Positions 1 to 13,200 are shown, counted from the first letter of the stretch. The stretch is DNA of 64,000 nucleotides from Hymenopus coronatus (GCA_030762935.1 CM060887.1:16856501-16920500), one strand, 5' to 3'. The notes: generated from the letters alone by a model not told the origin. Program-made: numbers and translations.

Positions 1-417
1 TCTTTAGACAAATTAAATGGTTGAAAAGGGCTTATAAAGTTATAGTTGAAGTAAAAATGGTCTAAGGATCAGAGATTTGGGGAAGTGACAAAGGATGAGA
101 GATGATAAGTAAATAGATTGTTCTGTAAACATATATTGGGTTTATCCATTTCATCATCAAATGGAGCAGCAATGTTGAAGCTGGGAAGAGTAGGAAGCAA
201 AGGCATTATAGTAGAAAAGCTACTTAAATATTGGTATAGATTAAAATCATTGGATGAGCAGTCTCTTGAGGCAATGTTTAATAATGAAGAGAAATCCACT
301 GCAGGGATGAACTGGGCTCTAGGAATACAGAGAATTTTACAAGAGATAGGAATGGGTAACTTATGGGATAAGAGATTGGTTAACACATTGAAGCCCAGGC
401 ATTTCGAAAGTTGAAGT
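1..417 (+). mobile_element. LINE reverse transcriptase C-terminal region, left part
   Basis: A degenerate reading frame gives QIKWLKRAYKVIVEVKMV, GSEIWG, FCKHILGLS, KLGRVGSKGIIVEKLLKYW and LQEIGMGNLWDKRL. This is the post-thumb region typical of jockey/R1-like LINE ORF2 proteins. It breaks near 417 and resumes near 1120. Confidence 0.7.
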
Positions 418-1119
418 GCCAAGAAACCCAGGGTTTTTATGCCTACTTTGAGTTTTATTTACAGTACATCAATTAAATCTACAGAAAAGTATTGGGACAA
501 TCTAAAAATATGGCATTCAAGGATTTCTCAACAAGAAAATAGTCATAATTTCCATATTATTATTTTATTTTAAATTAGCAACAAGTATCAAATATGAGTT
601 TGAAAAAAAACTGTGTAAAGCTGCTTATGCTTCATTTATTCAAAGTTTGAAAAACTCTCCCTCAGAATCAGAATTTTCCACAGCTTCATTTGTATTCTAG
701 CTCACTTCACAGAAATCGAGGAAAATGCAGCATTTTTCCCTCAGAATCAGAATTTTCCACAGCTTCATTTGTATTCTAGCTCACTTCACAGAAATCGAGG
801 AAAATGCAGCATTTTAACATTTAAGAGCACAAATGTAACAAACAGATCACCACCTTCAAAGAAAATGGCGCAACTACCCATGAGCAGCCAATATTACTAA
901 ATCTCCTAAAATTTCTAATAGTTAACTAAAGCAAGGACAGGTCACAGCACAAATCAGACAACTAAACAATATCTGATGTATCTTCGCCGCATAGCCCAAG
1001 ACCGAGTTAAGGTTGTGGAATTGCATTAAAAGCGTTAGAAATACCTGCCTGAGCAATGCTCGGGCATGGGTCTCATGAACATTTCGATGGCCCGAGCTAT
1101 ACTCGGGATTGGGCTCCAA
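418..1119. other. Insertion splitting the LINE
   Basis: About 700 bases separate the two halves of the LINE frame. No coding motif was recognised. It contains the 79-base tandem duplication and a slightly CpG-rich end (1060-1115) with two CTCGGG/CCCGAG words. Confidence 0.45.
659..816. repeat. 79-bp tandem duplication
   Basis: Two adjacent copies (659-737, 738-816) beginning CCCTCAGAATCAG and ending GAAAATGCAGCATTTT. They are identical except in the last few bases, so the duplication looks young. Confidence 0.9.
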
Positions 1120-1720
1120 TGTGTTAAAGGTTTTTGGAAAGAAGTGAGGAACAGAGCAGAAGACATAGAGAAGCAAAAATTATTTCAAAGTCTGGAAGTG
1201 AAAAAAAGTTTGGTACTCTATAGACAATTAAAGCTAGACTGAGTAAGGGAGAAATATGTGGATGTAGGTAATAGGTTAGTGAGAGAAGAGTGGGTCTGGA
1301 CTAGATTATGTGTGCATATAGACTAAGGGGAGACAGGAAGGGAGGGTATTTGGATAGATGTTCTCTATGTATAGAGGCATATAATGACTTCCATTATGTA
1401 ATTGAATGTGAAGAAACAAAGTTTATGAGAGATCAGATTATACCTAAAAATGGGAGAATGTTAACAAAGAAGTACTAAAAGGTAGGATAATGAAAACACA
1501 AAAGGAGGGGGATATAAAAAGGATATGAGAATATATGGGGACAGTAAGAGAAAAATGCTTTAGAAAAATAAAGAAATATGAACCTGTTATGGTCCACTAT
1601 GCATAAATAACCACAGTATTAAAATGCATTGTGGACAAAGGAATAAAATAGTAATGAAAAACTGTAAGATTTTTGTATAGCATTATAAGAAATAAAAAAT
1701 TACAAATTACTCTTTAGAAC
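1120..1720 (+). mobile_element. LINE ORF2 C-terminal region, right part
   Basis: Continues the 1-417 fragment: VWKEVRNRAEDIEKQK, LVREEWVWTRLC, RCSLCIEAYNDFHYVIECEE, a Cys/His knuckle like that at the end of jockey/R1 ORF2. Frameshifts and stops mark it as dead. Confidence 0.65.
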
Positions 1721-2159
1721 AACATATATTTGTGTGTAAAGATTATTTTAGATATGAATCAGCTTATAGCATTGGTAAAGAATGCATCAGAGTTTTCCAC
1801 AAAATTGCCTCCTTCAGAACTTACATTATGATCTTCGTGAATAAATTTAGATTTAGTTTAGTAAAATACAGAAAATACATGTGAAAACAGTATTAACAGA
1901 AGAAACATTAGATGAAATTGGCAAACAACTTGAATATTCACCAAGAAATCACTCACAATGGAGAAACTTAAGGAAAACATAGGATGTGAAATATGAAACA
2001 TTACAGTGGGCAATGTAAATTGTGCTAATCTAAATGTGTTTACTCAGAACAATACTTGTTTAGCTTTGGAGAGGATATTTCCAGCTTTTGCTTTGAGGTA
2101 AGAGATAATTTTATTTTTATGCACAGGTTTACAGTTTTAAGTGAAGAGCAATTGTACCA
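1721..2159. other. No recognisable feature
   Basis: AT-rich intergenic sequence; only short stop-laden frames. Nothing further seen. Confidence 0.5.
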
Positions 2160-2330
2160 TGTCATGCCACCCAGGTGCAAATCCCTGTGCAAGTGGTGAG
2201 GTTTAATACCTCCAGACTCTGTAGAGGTCAGGGAATGATTCTAATTAAAGAAAAATTTCCCTGGAGATCAAACCTGAGACCTCTAGGTTCAGAAGGCAGA
2301 ATACTTCTCACCTGACAACAAAGGATAACA
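2160..2330 (-). repeat. tRNA-derived SINE, family C
   Basis: Related to 11930-12055 and 55015-55125 (cCTCCAGACTC...GGTtAGGGAAT...AGAAAAATT). The tRNA head is on the minus strand, with a decayed B box near gatcaaacctgaga. Confidence 0.6.
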
Positions 2331-2424
2331 ATGGATAAATAATTTGAAACTGCCTCAGATTTTTCACTTGCAGAAAAAAATTTAAAATTATTTGTTTGTT
2401 AATGATACTGTCAATTGCCAGGAT

Positions 2425-2612
2425 TGAATCAGCACTGCCGCTGTGCTGCAATTTTGTCCTGCAGGACTTGTTTTACATGCCAGTAAATCTACTGATATGG
2501 GGCTGTCACTTTTAAGCATACTTAAAAACCACTGGTCTGGGCCGAGTTTAAACCTGCGACCTTGGGATCAAAGAGCTAGCGCCTAACCAACTCACTTTGC
2601 AGATTATTACCA
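2425..2612 (-). repeat. tRNA-derived SINE, family D
   Basis: On the minus strand the head reads TGGTTAGGCGCTAGCTC (A box region) and GCAGGTTTAAACTCGG (B box). Body shared, in opposite orientation, with 20060-20200 (CATGCCAGTAAATCTAC). Confidence 0.65.
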
Positions 2613-3189
2613 CCTAGTAATGAGCTGCAACTGAGAAATAATTGAACTGTCACAGGAAAAATAAATCTCATGGTCATAACTGCTGACTAAAGAAATATGG
2701 TGACATTAGATTCAGTGGCCACGGTCCTATCAGCACCATTGCGTGCTGATATCACAGTTCCCGCTATTGTGTCACAAATGGCATGATCTTCTCACGCTAT
2801 GTATATGATAAATGAAGGCAGTAGAGAACGCTCTTTGGTGGCTTTCAGTAGTATGTTAATGCACACATGGTCTACTATATTACAGAACAAAGAAGTTTTC
2901 ATTTGTTGCAACTTTGTAAGCATGAATCTCAGCCTCTGTGTTGTAGAGCATTTCAGGAATGTTATCCTAATATTGATTCCCCGACTCTTCTTTCCAACAT
3001 GTGACATGGGTGATGCAGGATTATCTAGTGATTTTGAAAAAACAATACGAGGCAAGTGGAGGCTGTAGTGAGCCGCTGTTAACGACAGGTTCCTCTGGTT
3101 TTGAGATTTCATTGAGATAAAATTATGTTAGCTTAGGCTAAGTGTGTGTGTAATTAACAGAATCAAAATAAGGAGTGAAAATGAAGTTT
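2613..3189. other. Unassigned stretch with two overlapping short ORFs
   Basis: Open frames on both strands (2799-3068 plus, 2792-3112 minus) show no motif I recognise. It may be the eroded front of the transposase relic that follows. Confidence 0.3.
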
Positions 3190-3600
3190 CTTAAAATCAG
3201 CTCTTCTTTCCAATGTGAAACGCAGTCTTCTGCTCATTCTGTTGCTTGAGCATACGTACTACCAGACCTTCGGATTTTGAACACTTTCTCGCATAACATG
3301 TTCGAAAGAATTCCCAATCCTACTGACAGAAGTACAGTTCATAAAATAGTTAAGAAATTAAAAAGAAAAAGAAAAAATAGAAAACACAAGGTTTTAGCAG
3401 AGGTGTGCAGTTAGAACTTTAACAAGAAACTCTCTCTGAAGTTAGTGATTTTTATTTGTGGGATAGTTAGAAAGACAAAGTGTATACATCTATTCCCCAA
3501 ACATTACAAGAACTACAAAATAATCTATGGGAAGAAATAACAAATATTCCAAGAAGAATTGTAACAAAGTAAGAGCTGAAGTTTTCCTGATGACATATTT
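3190..3600 (+). mobile_element. Tc1/mariner-like transposase relic, internally deleted
   Basis: An N-terminal helix-turn-helix-like piece (RIPNPTDRSTVHKIVKKLKR) runs into a C-terminal piece (SIPQTLQELQNNLWEEITN, IPRRIV). These match the start and end of the transposase type seen at 52676-53727. The catalytic middle is gone. Confidence 0.6.
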
Positions 3601-3694
3601 ACTCTAAGTGTTCTTGGACTTCTAGCAAACCAATTAGATGCTAGCTTCATTCTGGCATTATAAATATGCAAATCTGGACTTTCAAATTATCAGT

Positions 3695-3795
3695 TCACCC
3701 TGAAGATGATGTACATCTTCGAAACGTTGGAGTCAATCCATGTACCTACCTAGCTAGAAGCCTGAGAACATTTAGAGTGAATTGTAACATGATTT
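3695..3795. repeat. Dispersed motif CCCTGAAGAnGA...CTTCGAAACGTTGG
   Basis: Shared with 19895-20000 and, inverted and shorter, 50855-50895. Similar CTTCGAAACG sequences are found near the 3' ends of several invertebrate retroelements; ownership here is uncertain. Confidence 0.5.
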
Positions 3796-4280
3796 TAATA
3801 AACTGTTAAATCTTGCAATGTCTGTCTTCAAGCACAAGGAGAACATTTCCAACATCATCTTTGAAAAGGTGAGCAATGTAAGGGAGATTCAATATTGTAT
3901 TTTTGTGAAATAATAGTGGTCCTAATTGACCTCGTCTATCTATCCTGTTTGTTTAAATAGTACACACAGGGGAGGGGGTGTCTGGAGGGAAGCAGTGTAC
4001 GACCATGACCCTAGTACCGTTAAAAGTGTGGTCACTTAATTTGATGACCCCATATTTAGTTTTTTTAAGGAAGTGGCAGCTTGCTTTTGAGATTGTGGAA
4101 CAATGATAATGGCCAATTATTGCTTAACATTTAGTTGTTCCACAAAACATTTCTGTGAAATCTCTATCTGAATATATTTTTAGCTGTACACTAAACAGCA
4201 AGTTGGATGTTGACAATAAGAAACAACTACACTCATTTAGCTGCCACCACAGGTTTTATTTAGGATGTATTCACATTTAC
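3796..4280. other. No recognisable feature
   Basis: AT-rich, no open frame of note, no repeat partner noticed in the window. Confidence 0.45.
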
Positions 4281-4879
4281 AAAAAATCTGATGTATTCCA
4301 TTTATGACTTTCTCTACCTATTTTGCAACAAGTGTTGTTATACAAGCTTGTTTATCTACTTCATGCTCATCGCAATAACCATTAACAGAAATAATCCTAT
4401 TGCTTATTTTCTTATAGGTAAAAGAGAATTGACACAGTGTTTTTAACAAGATCTAGTTTTTGTGTAGTAACTTTTTGTCTATTGCTTACAGTTATGCAAA
4501 AATGGCTTCAGAAGCTATTTCAATAAAATCCAAAGATATAAATTTTATTTTTCATTAAAATAACTTAAAGCATATGGTATTTTAATCAAAAACTTTGGAT
4601 ACAATTTTTGACAAAAAACTTTTTCCAAGTAAAAGATTGTTTGGGATGGGGGCATTTTCTTGAAAATCTTGTGCGTTACATCCTTGGATGATGGTGAACT
4701 TAAATATCACGTTTGACATTTAACCAGCTTTTTGTTTTTGGCTTAGCCCTCTCTCCCTCATATTTTTTGATTCAGGTACCCTAAAACGTGTATTTCCAGT
4801 AAAATTTCAGTATAGAATTTTTGGGTGGAATGCAATATCTTCTCTACCTACTATGTATGTGGTAGAGAAAGTAAAAATG
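4281..4879 (+). repeat. DR1 dispersed repeat copy
   Basis: Starts with the DR1 head (aaaaaTCTGATGTnTTCCAT...GACTTTCTCTAC) and ends with the DR1 tail (GGTGGAATGCAATATCTTCTCTAC, hairpin, GTAGAGAAAGTAAAAATG, read as separate words). Somewhat shorter than the ~0.8 kb copies. Confidence 0.8.
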
Positions 4880-4967
4880 AAATCATTTTGAGCCATGACC
4901 TACTTGCATGCAGATTTCTTTTAGGTCCATCAGATTCCAATTTGGCATATAATTTATTTGCAACCTT

Positions 4968-5172
4968 TTATGTTCAACATCCTTTAACTTGTGGTCATAT
5001 CAGATGAATGAAATTGGTGAAATGCTACTCAAATGATTGAGCTTAAAGTTATTTGACATTTGTTTTCTCAGGATAAAGGAAAGTCTTGAAAACCTTATCT
5101 CACCCAAAGTGAAATTCGAACTTGCAAATGTGAGGCATACACACTAGCACCACACTACACAGGTGGGCACTT
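4968..5172 (-). repeat. tRNA-derived SINE, family A
   Basis: Body CATCCTTTAACTTGTGGTCATATCAG...TTCTCAGGATAA, then a minus-strand tRNA-like head (CTAGCACCACACTACACAGG, GAAATTCGAACTTGC). More diverged than the 6530 copy. Confidence 0.7.
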
Positions 5173-5689
5173 GTAACTGGTGCACTCAAAGTGACTTGAA
5201 TTATAACTACTGTCAAACTATAATATATTGCTGCAATTGCTGATCTTTGCCCTGGTGAAATCTTGCCAATCACTCTCATATCCTTATCAAATATATGACT
5301 AGGTTAATAATTGCACTACACCCTTGTAAGCAATTCCTCACTTGTGATACACCTGTCATTACAGCTAGTAGGAATTATAAGAAAATGTCAAAATCAGTTT
5401 ATTAGCAACTCTTTGGGCTAGTTTAATCCTTCGCTAGTGCAGATATATTTAAATATCATTCCCTATCTTGTCAGTGGATTTCAACCTTACATCTTTTAAA
5501 CGCTTGAAAGCAATATAACTTGTGAATTATAAACAAATATTTTTAGCTATACAAAAGGATTGACTATGTTTGACACAAACTTTTATACCCAAAATACAAA
5601 TATACAAGGCTTGGTTGGTCCATGCAATAAATAAGATGGAAACAGCAAACTTGGTACTATTACCTAACTACATTGACAGTAATGGAAAT

Positions 5690-5975
5690 GTAGTTTTATT
5701 TATGGATGCTCTTTAACTGCTGTGGTTCTCAGTGTCCCATTCTATACTGGGCATGAAAGACCACTTAATTTTGCTCCGAGGCCTCTCATCAGGCTTGAGG
5801 TTCTTTTACATGCTGCAAATTTATGACAAAGGACCAACGCCTTCACTTCCCTTCCGAAGGAAACCATGTTAAGGATTTTTATGTCTGAAAAAAATCTATT
5901 GTCCTCTGCTGGGTTTGAACCCCGACCTTGGGCATACAAAGTGAGCATGGTAACCATCACACCATGGAGGGCAAC
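5690..5975 (-). repeat. tRNA-derived SINE, family B
   Basis: Starts TTTATTTATGGATGCTCTTTAACTGC; the minus-strand head contains a B box (GGGTTTGAACCC, palindromic) and an A-box region GGTTACCATGCTCAC. Other copies at 6105, 18155 and 51515. Confidence 0.75.
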
Positions 5976-6104
5976 TTCTTTTGACAGTGTCATGTGATGT
6001 TCATCAAAATATGGTAATAGCATTTCGTCTTCACTTTCATCATCTGCAAAATGTTTGGTAACAACACTTTCCAACTCATTTAGTGGAATAGAAACAATTA
6101 AATT

Positions 6105-6360
6105 GAGTTTTATTTAACTGCTATAGTTTTTACTGTCCCATTCTATACTGGGCTTGAAAGACCACTTAATTTTCCTCAGAGCTCTATCAGGCTTGAGATT
6201 TTTTGGCATGTCATACATCTATGACATGGAACCACCAGCTTTACTTCCTTTCCAAAGGAAGCCAAGTTAAAGATTTTTATGCCCAAAAAAATCCCTCTGT
6301 CAGGTTTGAACATGCATCTGTTCTGTCCTGCAGCCACCATGAAACTATAAAAATGCACAT
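6105..6360 (-). repeat. tRNA-derived SINE, family B
   Basis: Second copy 130 bases from the first, same orientation (ATTTAACTGCTATAGTTTTTACTGTCCC, read as adjoining words), head decayed (tcaggtttgaacatgcatc). Confidence 0.7.
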
Positions 6361-6529
6361 GCTATTTCCTCCAGTTATTCACCTTCAGCTGATAACTGAG
6401 AGATCAGCATGAGAAACAAAGTCATGGACAGATTTTTATATGTAGCATTAAAACATGGGTACCTCTTTACTTTTTGAGTCAGTAAATATGTAGAGTAGAA
6501 GTGTGTATCAAAGTTTTTTTTTTGTTTTT

Positions 6530-6772
6530 TTTAATTTAACGTCCTTTAACCTGGTTTGGTCATATCGGACGATGAATGTAATTGATGATATGATGCTCAA
6601 ATGATCTCGGGGTCCATGGAGCTTAAAGTTACTCGACATTTGTCTTCTCAGGATAAGGGAAAACCCCGAAAAAAACCTTACCCGGTTAACTCACCCTAAG
6701 CGAGATTCGAACTCACGACCTTTTGAACGTGAGGCAGACATGCTACCACCACGCTACCCAGGCGGGCATATC
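6530..6772 (-). repeat. tRNA-derived SINE, family A (best copy)
   Basis: Minus strand begins GCCCGCCTGGGTAGCGTGG (A box region) with B box GAGTTCGAATCTCG, then a ~170-bp body ending in an AT-rich tail near 6520. Copies also at 4968, 32630, 55290 and 61715. Confidence 0.8.
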
Positions 6773-7152
6773 AAAGTTTAAAATTGCCCAAAGCCAGAAA
6801 AAAGGTTAAGAACAGTTTAACAATGATGCAGTAGCTTCTGTATAAATCACTGTCTGTATATGGCATTCTTCTTTCTTTCTCAGAGGCTGGAATAAAAGTC
6901 CTGCATATTAAGAGGGAAATTGTTGACTTAAATATGGAATATACAATACTATTAAAGATGTAGAAGAAGAAAAAGAAAGATCGAGTTTATATTTCATCCT
7001 CTCCTATAGCTCTTTTCAAGAAAAAATATCAACATGACAGAAAAGAAAAGAAATTAATACACTGCTATTTATAACAACAAATGTTGCTAGAATTTATATA
7101 CATTTTTAAACATCAAATCAAGAATGTAGGCGAGGTCTGCAAATCAACCTAC
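6773..7152. other. Intronic or flanking sequence, nothing recognised
   Basis: Between the SINE and MCRIP exon 5. Checked for the missing MCRIP C-terminal exon on the minus strand; none seen. Confidence 0.45.
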
Positions 7153-7209
7153 CTTGTAAAACACCATTTGGTTCTCCATCATTATGGTATACTATACTGT
7201 GTGAAGTAT
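7153..7209 (-). CDS. MCRIP2: MCRIP coding exon 5
   Basis: Acceptor ctttacag, donor CAAG|gtaggt. It encodes NTSHSIVYHNDGEPNGVLQ and ends in phase 1, so at least one more exon must follow. The C-terminal PNP/DLxxWW exon was looked for on the minus strand from 7150 to 1 and not found. Confidence 0.7.
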
Positions 7210-10200
7210 CTGTAAAGAAAGAAATTAAACATTCAGATATGCTTGTTCTCTCTGCTGCTCAAGTGATATAAACTAATAGAAAAGAATTGGAAATATTTTA
7301 CTCCACAAAATTATTATATAAAATAGAGAAAACAAATGAAAATGAATGTAGATCCTTTATCAATTTTTTTTCTTTACAATTAAAAGTTTAAATTCTTCAG
7401 AGCCAAGAAAAATAACACATATTTATATACCTATAAATAAAATACTAGAATATTCTCTTAAAAAAGTTAATGCAAATCCATCTCTGCTGCGTTGAGCAAG
7501 GCAGGAGAGATCTGTACAATCTAATGCTGCATTTCTCTTGATAAGTGTTTTTTTGTGCCACTGCTTCATTTAAAGGCCACAACCCATGACTTCTCAACTC
7601 TTTTCCTTTACATAAATTTTAAAATAAAGAGCATGAAAACAGTAATAATGTATGATATACTTCAGTATACTAAAAATGTTCTCAGATCATTCTAAGCAAC
7701 TTTGGACAAACAACTGTTAAAATGGCTATGACCAAAATGTCTTAATTTCATTGAGTCTTTATTTTGTCCATTTTGTGGTTTTAATTTAAACATTTATATT
7801 CTTTTATTTATATAATAAAGTTAACTGTTAACATAAAATGTTAATTTCATCTAATTTCACTGTGCTTTTATTTTGTCCATTTTTTGGTTTTAATTTAAAC
7901 AATGACATTCCTTTATTTATATAATAAAGTTAATTGTTAACACACATATATTGTTTACATCTTAATGTTTTGGAAGCCTTTGTTTCTATTCACAACCTCA
8001 GGGGCCTGACTGATATTGCTTGTTCTAGTAACCCCTAGCCTTCTTACTGGTAACAGACAAATTATAAGATATCACAGAGTGTAGTTTCAGAATAAAAGGA
8101 GGTCCTTGTCTTTCCATATAAAAATGTTTTCCCACAAGCTTTGAAAGCAATCCTAACAATGGTGTAAGCAGCTTTCATAGTCAGCTTCCCTTCATGTTAA
8201 AGGCAATGTGAAGTATACCTCAGTCTATTGTTTTTCATGGGAACAGAGGAGGAAGTTAATACAGGGCAATTTAATTATAAAATAACACCTTTGGAGTCCA
8301 TACCTTAAATAAATGTTGAACATATTGACCATCTGCTCTCTAACAGGCAGCATAACAGATTAAAGATGTTCTTGCTCATACAGCTAAGCTCAGCAGCAGA
8401 AATCCCTGTGTACTCTACAGAAACTCAGTGATAACATATGCAAGAAATCAAAAGGATTCCCGCTACTAAGCTTGGACGAGTGAGTGAGAATATTTTCGCA
8501 AATTGTGCTGCCTGTATGTAAGCAGAAGGTCAACATTTCCGTAATTTATCATAAGATACGTATTTCAGTGCACCTTTGCTGGCACCACTTTTCCAGGACT
8601 CAGATCTTTCGTGTAGTGGAGAGAGGCAACAACAAGATTACCTTATAATTTAATGACTATAATATGAAAGTGGGAGATAAAGACTCTAACTTTGGTAAGT
8701 AAGAGCATTCCTGTCCACCAAAGAAACTTCTTTTGTCTCATCATTGCTAAGTTTTCAATGCAAAGCAACATAGACAAAGTTTCAGCACATTTGATTAACC
8801 TGAATGGATGTGTGGTAAGCTCTAAAATATATAGAATAACACATACCTAAGGACATAACATTAGACTTCTATGTTTTCCGAAATTATATTATTTCACTTA
8901 GATCTTACATATAGATGCATTGGAGGAAAGTAATTAAAAATAAATTATAGCATAACTTGATTTGTCCAATTCTACAGTTGAATACTAAATGTTTAAAAAA
9001 TAAAGATTCACTTACTTGGATTACCCTCTTGTTCATACTCCTTACATATTTTGTCCCAAGCTATAAAGAAGGGAAGAAAAAGCTAGTAAGTACTCTTCAA
9101 TGCACAATAGTTAACTATAGTTTAAAAACATATTTCCCACACATGCATCTTGCATACATATTCTTTCCTCCCCTTTCCCTATCCTTGATGAAGTTAGTTT
9201 TGCAGCTAGGATGGGGGGGGGGGTTGAAATAATAATAATAATAACAACAACAACAATCATTATATTCATCTTTTGAAACATATATACATGGATACAATAA
9301 ATTAAAAATGTTAATGGAAAATATTTACATGTCACAAATATACCTACCTTTCAAATCTAGATTTATCATATCATTTATGCAAACAAACGTTTTTATACAG
9401 CAAAAGTAAAATAGTAAACATAACACATTCGTAATGAACTATATAACTAAACAATTTTAAAAAAATCTATTAATTGATTAAAAATATCATTTTGGCATTG
9501 AGTATATTGAAAAATGGAGCTGAGCTTTTATTTGGATTTTAAATATTCTGTTGCTTTCAGTGACTTATTTGTAGGTACACCATATTGATTGGGTACACAA
9601 TATTGGTTAAATTCCTCAACTGGTAAAATTGGTTAGAAAGCAACAATTTATATAAGTCAGCTTTGAATTTTTTAACAGACCCTATATTTCTTAGACTAGA
9701 TGGTAAATTATTATTGAGTTTTAATTTATTATATAAATAACTTTTCAAATTGTTTAGTTTTTTGAGGAATATACAACTTATTTTTATTCTGCTGGTTATG
9801 AGAATGGATCTCAGAATTTCTAATGAGATCATTGAGATTAGATTTAACGTATATTAAGGTTTCCTTTATGTAAATGGGAGGTAAAGTTAATATGTTCAAT
9901 TTTTACTTTCTCTACATGTACTATATACATAGTGTATAGCGGAAGCATTGTATTCCACCCAAAAATTTGATACCGACATTTCACTAGAAATACATGTTTA
10001 AGGACCCCCTGAATCCAAAAAAAGCATTCTTAGAAAAAGATCTGTGTGTATAAGTGGACAGCATAGTCCACAAATGAAAAGACCGTTAAATACCAAATTT
10101 GGTACTTAGTTTGGTATCTTCTAATGATGTGACACAAAGATTTTCAAGAAAATACTACCCTTTACATAGAAAAATTTTCAAAAATGTTGTTTTTCTCAAA

Positions 10201-13200
10201 AATGGCTCAATGATTTTGATTAAAATACCATATATTAACACCATTTCCATCACAAATAAAATGTATGTTTTGAATTTTCTGGGAACAGCTTCTGAAGACC
10301 TGTTTATTCTGAATGAATTTTGCATAACCGTAAGAGATAGACAAAATCTTGGTATACAAAAATGTAGATCTCATTAAAATACACAATTTATGTCATACAC
10401 ACTTTTTTCATGGAGTTGACCATTTGAGATATTCCTTGTTATTAGTTTCAGTTTTAAAATACTTATAAATTTCTGATCTCAACCTCTGGCCTTGCAAAGA
10501 AATGGGTTTCAATCCCATAGCAACCACATTTTAAAACATTTTACAGTCGGTTTAGCCTAGTGCATTCCCTTATTTCCCTTCTACTTATAAGGAAGACCAT
10601 TTCTGCTGATATTTATCTCGATTAGCATGAAGAGATAGAATAAGTTTATTAAATTAATTTGCTACAAAGATGTAGTCATTTGAATGGAACACATCAGATT
10701 TTTGAAAATGTTCTCTGCAACTTTCTCTTTTTGAAACACCAATGCCTTTTTTTGTATTTTGAAAATCTGGTTATTATGTACACTATTTCCCTATAATACT
10801 ATTCCATATTATAAATCTGACTGAAAGTAGCAACTGTTTAGCACATCTAATGTAATGCACGACTTTAGTTGATAGAGAACAAAACAAGCCTTTCTTAATT
10901 TCAAAGTTAAATGCCTTATACGATTCTCCCAGCACAGATTGAAATCTATCCATAACCCCAATTGTCTTGTTATCTTGTTTAATACTGCAATTTCCCTAAA
11001 ACTGGGTCTCCACTGCCTCAATAATCAATAAAAATATGTTTAATTCAACATGATGAGCCCAACATGTCGGACATTATCGAGTGTATCCACTGGTCAACAA
11101 GTCTTGCAAAACACACAGTCAACATGTCTGGACTAAACAAAAATGTTTTTCCTGCACTGGAAAACATGTTGAGTATGCTCTGTATTCTGTGAACTTCGTA
11201 CAGACCCGACTAACTTCAACTCGACATGTAGATAGATATCTAGCCCAGGCTTACGGTTTGTCACTAGCAAGAAAATGGAGAGGACAAAGCAATCGACAAT
11301 ATAACTTCTAATACTATGGAAACAAAATCAAGAAAATTGAGTGTTTATGTGCATTTGCCCATTTTTTTAATGTACGCATGGGAACAGCTAGAGAGAACAA
11401 AGAGAGCCCTAAAATCAATTCAGCTGATATACAAAAAGGCTACTCCGAAAATCATCTGTTTTGCAACTGCTGGTGAAATTATTTTCCTAAAGCTGTCACA
11501 CAATTTTGATTAAAATGCCATATTTTAAAGATTAGTATTTACATGACAAATCTTGAATTTTCTGGAAATAGTCTGTATAGACCACTTCATTCGGAAGTAA
11601 TTTAAAAAAAATCTTGTAGGTATAAGTGGCAGGTTAAGCGACAGAAAAACATACTATACAAAAAATGTAAGAGATCTTTAAAACACATAATTCATTCCAA
11701 AAATTCTTATTGTGACAAATGCTGTCCATGATGTCTATTATTAATGTTTTGAATGTTTTTATTGTTCCATTTATCTCCTGTCTTTAACTGCATGGTACCA
11801 TTGGTGACATTTCCCTTTGGAACATATTGCCTATTGGCAATGGTGTTAACTTGTGTACTGTTTGTTGAAGCTTGGGTTCTATTTTCTTTAATTCTATTCA
11901 TTAGATCTTACATTCACACTTACATTCATACTTCCAGACTCCGGGGAGGTTAGGGAATAATCTTGGTTAGAGAAAAATTCGCACCCTCAGCCAGGAATCA
12001 AACTCAAGACCCCTTGCAGGTGCTCTACTGACGAGCTATGGAGCCAGGTGGTTCAAATTGTTGAATGCTTTATCATTATTTAAGGTCCTATCGATTTTCA
12101 GTTGATTCTCGTGAAGACATGCAAAAAGAGTGGAATATAAGGTCAGCATTGCATTCTTAAACATTCATCACTATTCCCTTTGTATTTATAATGAAATTTG
12201 CATTGGAGCTATTTCTTTAAAAGTTTATTTTGATTAAAATGAAATACACAAGAACATAAAATGTTGTATGAATAGTTTATGTAGGTAGCCACCAAAATGA
12301 TAGAGGGTAAAGAATGTCATGTGAATGTAAAGCACTCAATTTTTTTTTCCCTTTTATTCTTGCAGGTGCTTTAAAGCCACATTGTTACCATAAAGGCTAA
12401 CACTTGACTATCAAATTAATGGGATTATTGATATTAACAAATGCAACATGTTAGCTTGATTTGTTCATGAAGTGAAGACGGAATGTTGATAGAAATTCCA
12501 GCTACACCTGTGACTCAACATGTTTTACATTACATTGTTTTCAAGTTATGTATGTTTAATGCTTAGTGTTGATTGTTGAGGCAGTGCGGGCCCAACTTAA
12601 GTTAAAGCAACAGAACTAAAAAGACAAATCCTAATGACTGAAAAGCCTTTGTCTATTACAGTTCTTATACAAATATTCATTATGTCAAAGAGATAAAAGA
12701 AAAACATCTCATAATTTCCAGTGAGTTAAATTCATCTTTTCGTGCCTGAATCCTTGCGCTTGACAGTTCAGGTGGCTTTACGTAATGTTGGCTATATTGT
12801 GGTTGTGACATTGCCAAGTTGCTAATAAACAATGTACATAATAGGTAATGACTCCTGATGAATAAAACTAATGGTTCAATTATGTTAATTGAAAATAACG
12901 CATGTGTAATATATTGCAATGCATGTAGAATAAATTATCTTCTTCCAACAATAGAACAAATCAATGTGAATTGTTCTTACAAGAGAAATGAAACGGATAT
13001 AAGCATGGTATAACAAAATGCTTTAAAACCATAAAGGCTCAGTTCTATCCAAATGTCTGCCATCATCCACGGAATCATCATAATCATCATTGTGGTTGTC
13101 GTCATGTTTCACTTTTTTGCTAATAACAGTCCAAGAGCTGCTGCAATTTGCTGTATGCTTTTATCAGCAGGAGCAGAGGAATGCCAGTTAATTATGGATA

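Noticed and set aside
659..816. Tandem repeats as the start of a CRISPR-like or satellite array
   Set aside because: Only two adjacent units without spacers; a simple duplication.
2792..3112. Overlapping frames on both strands as a candidate gene
   Set aside because: No conserved motif or splice context; neighbours are transposon relics.
8285..8680. Palindromic FB1 copies as a microRNA or structured RNA gene
   Set aside because: Three dispersed copies with long arms fit foldback mobile elements better; no sign of a conserved short hairpin.
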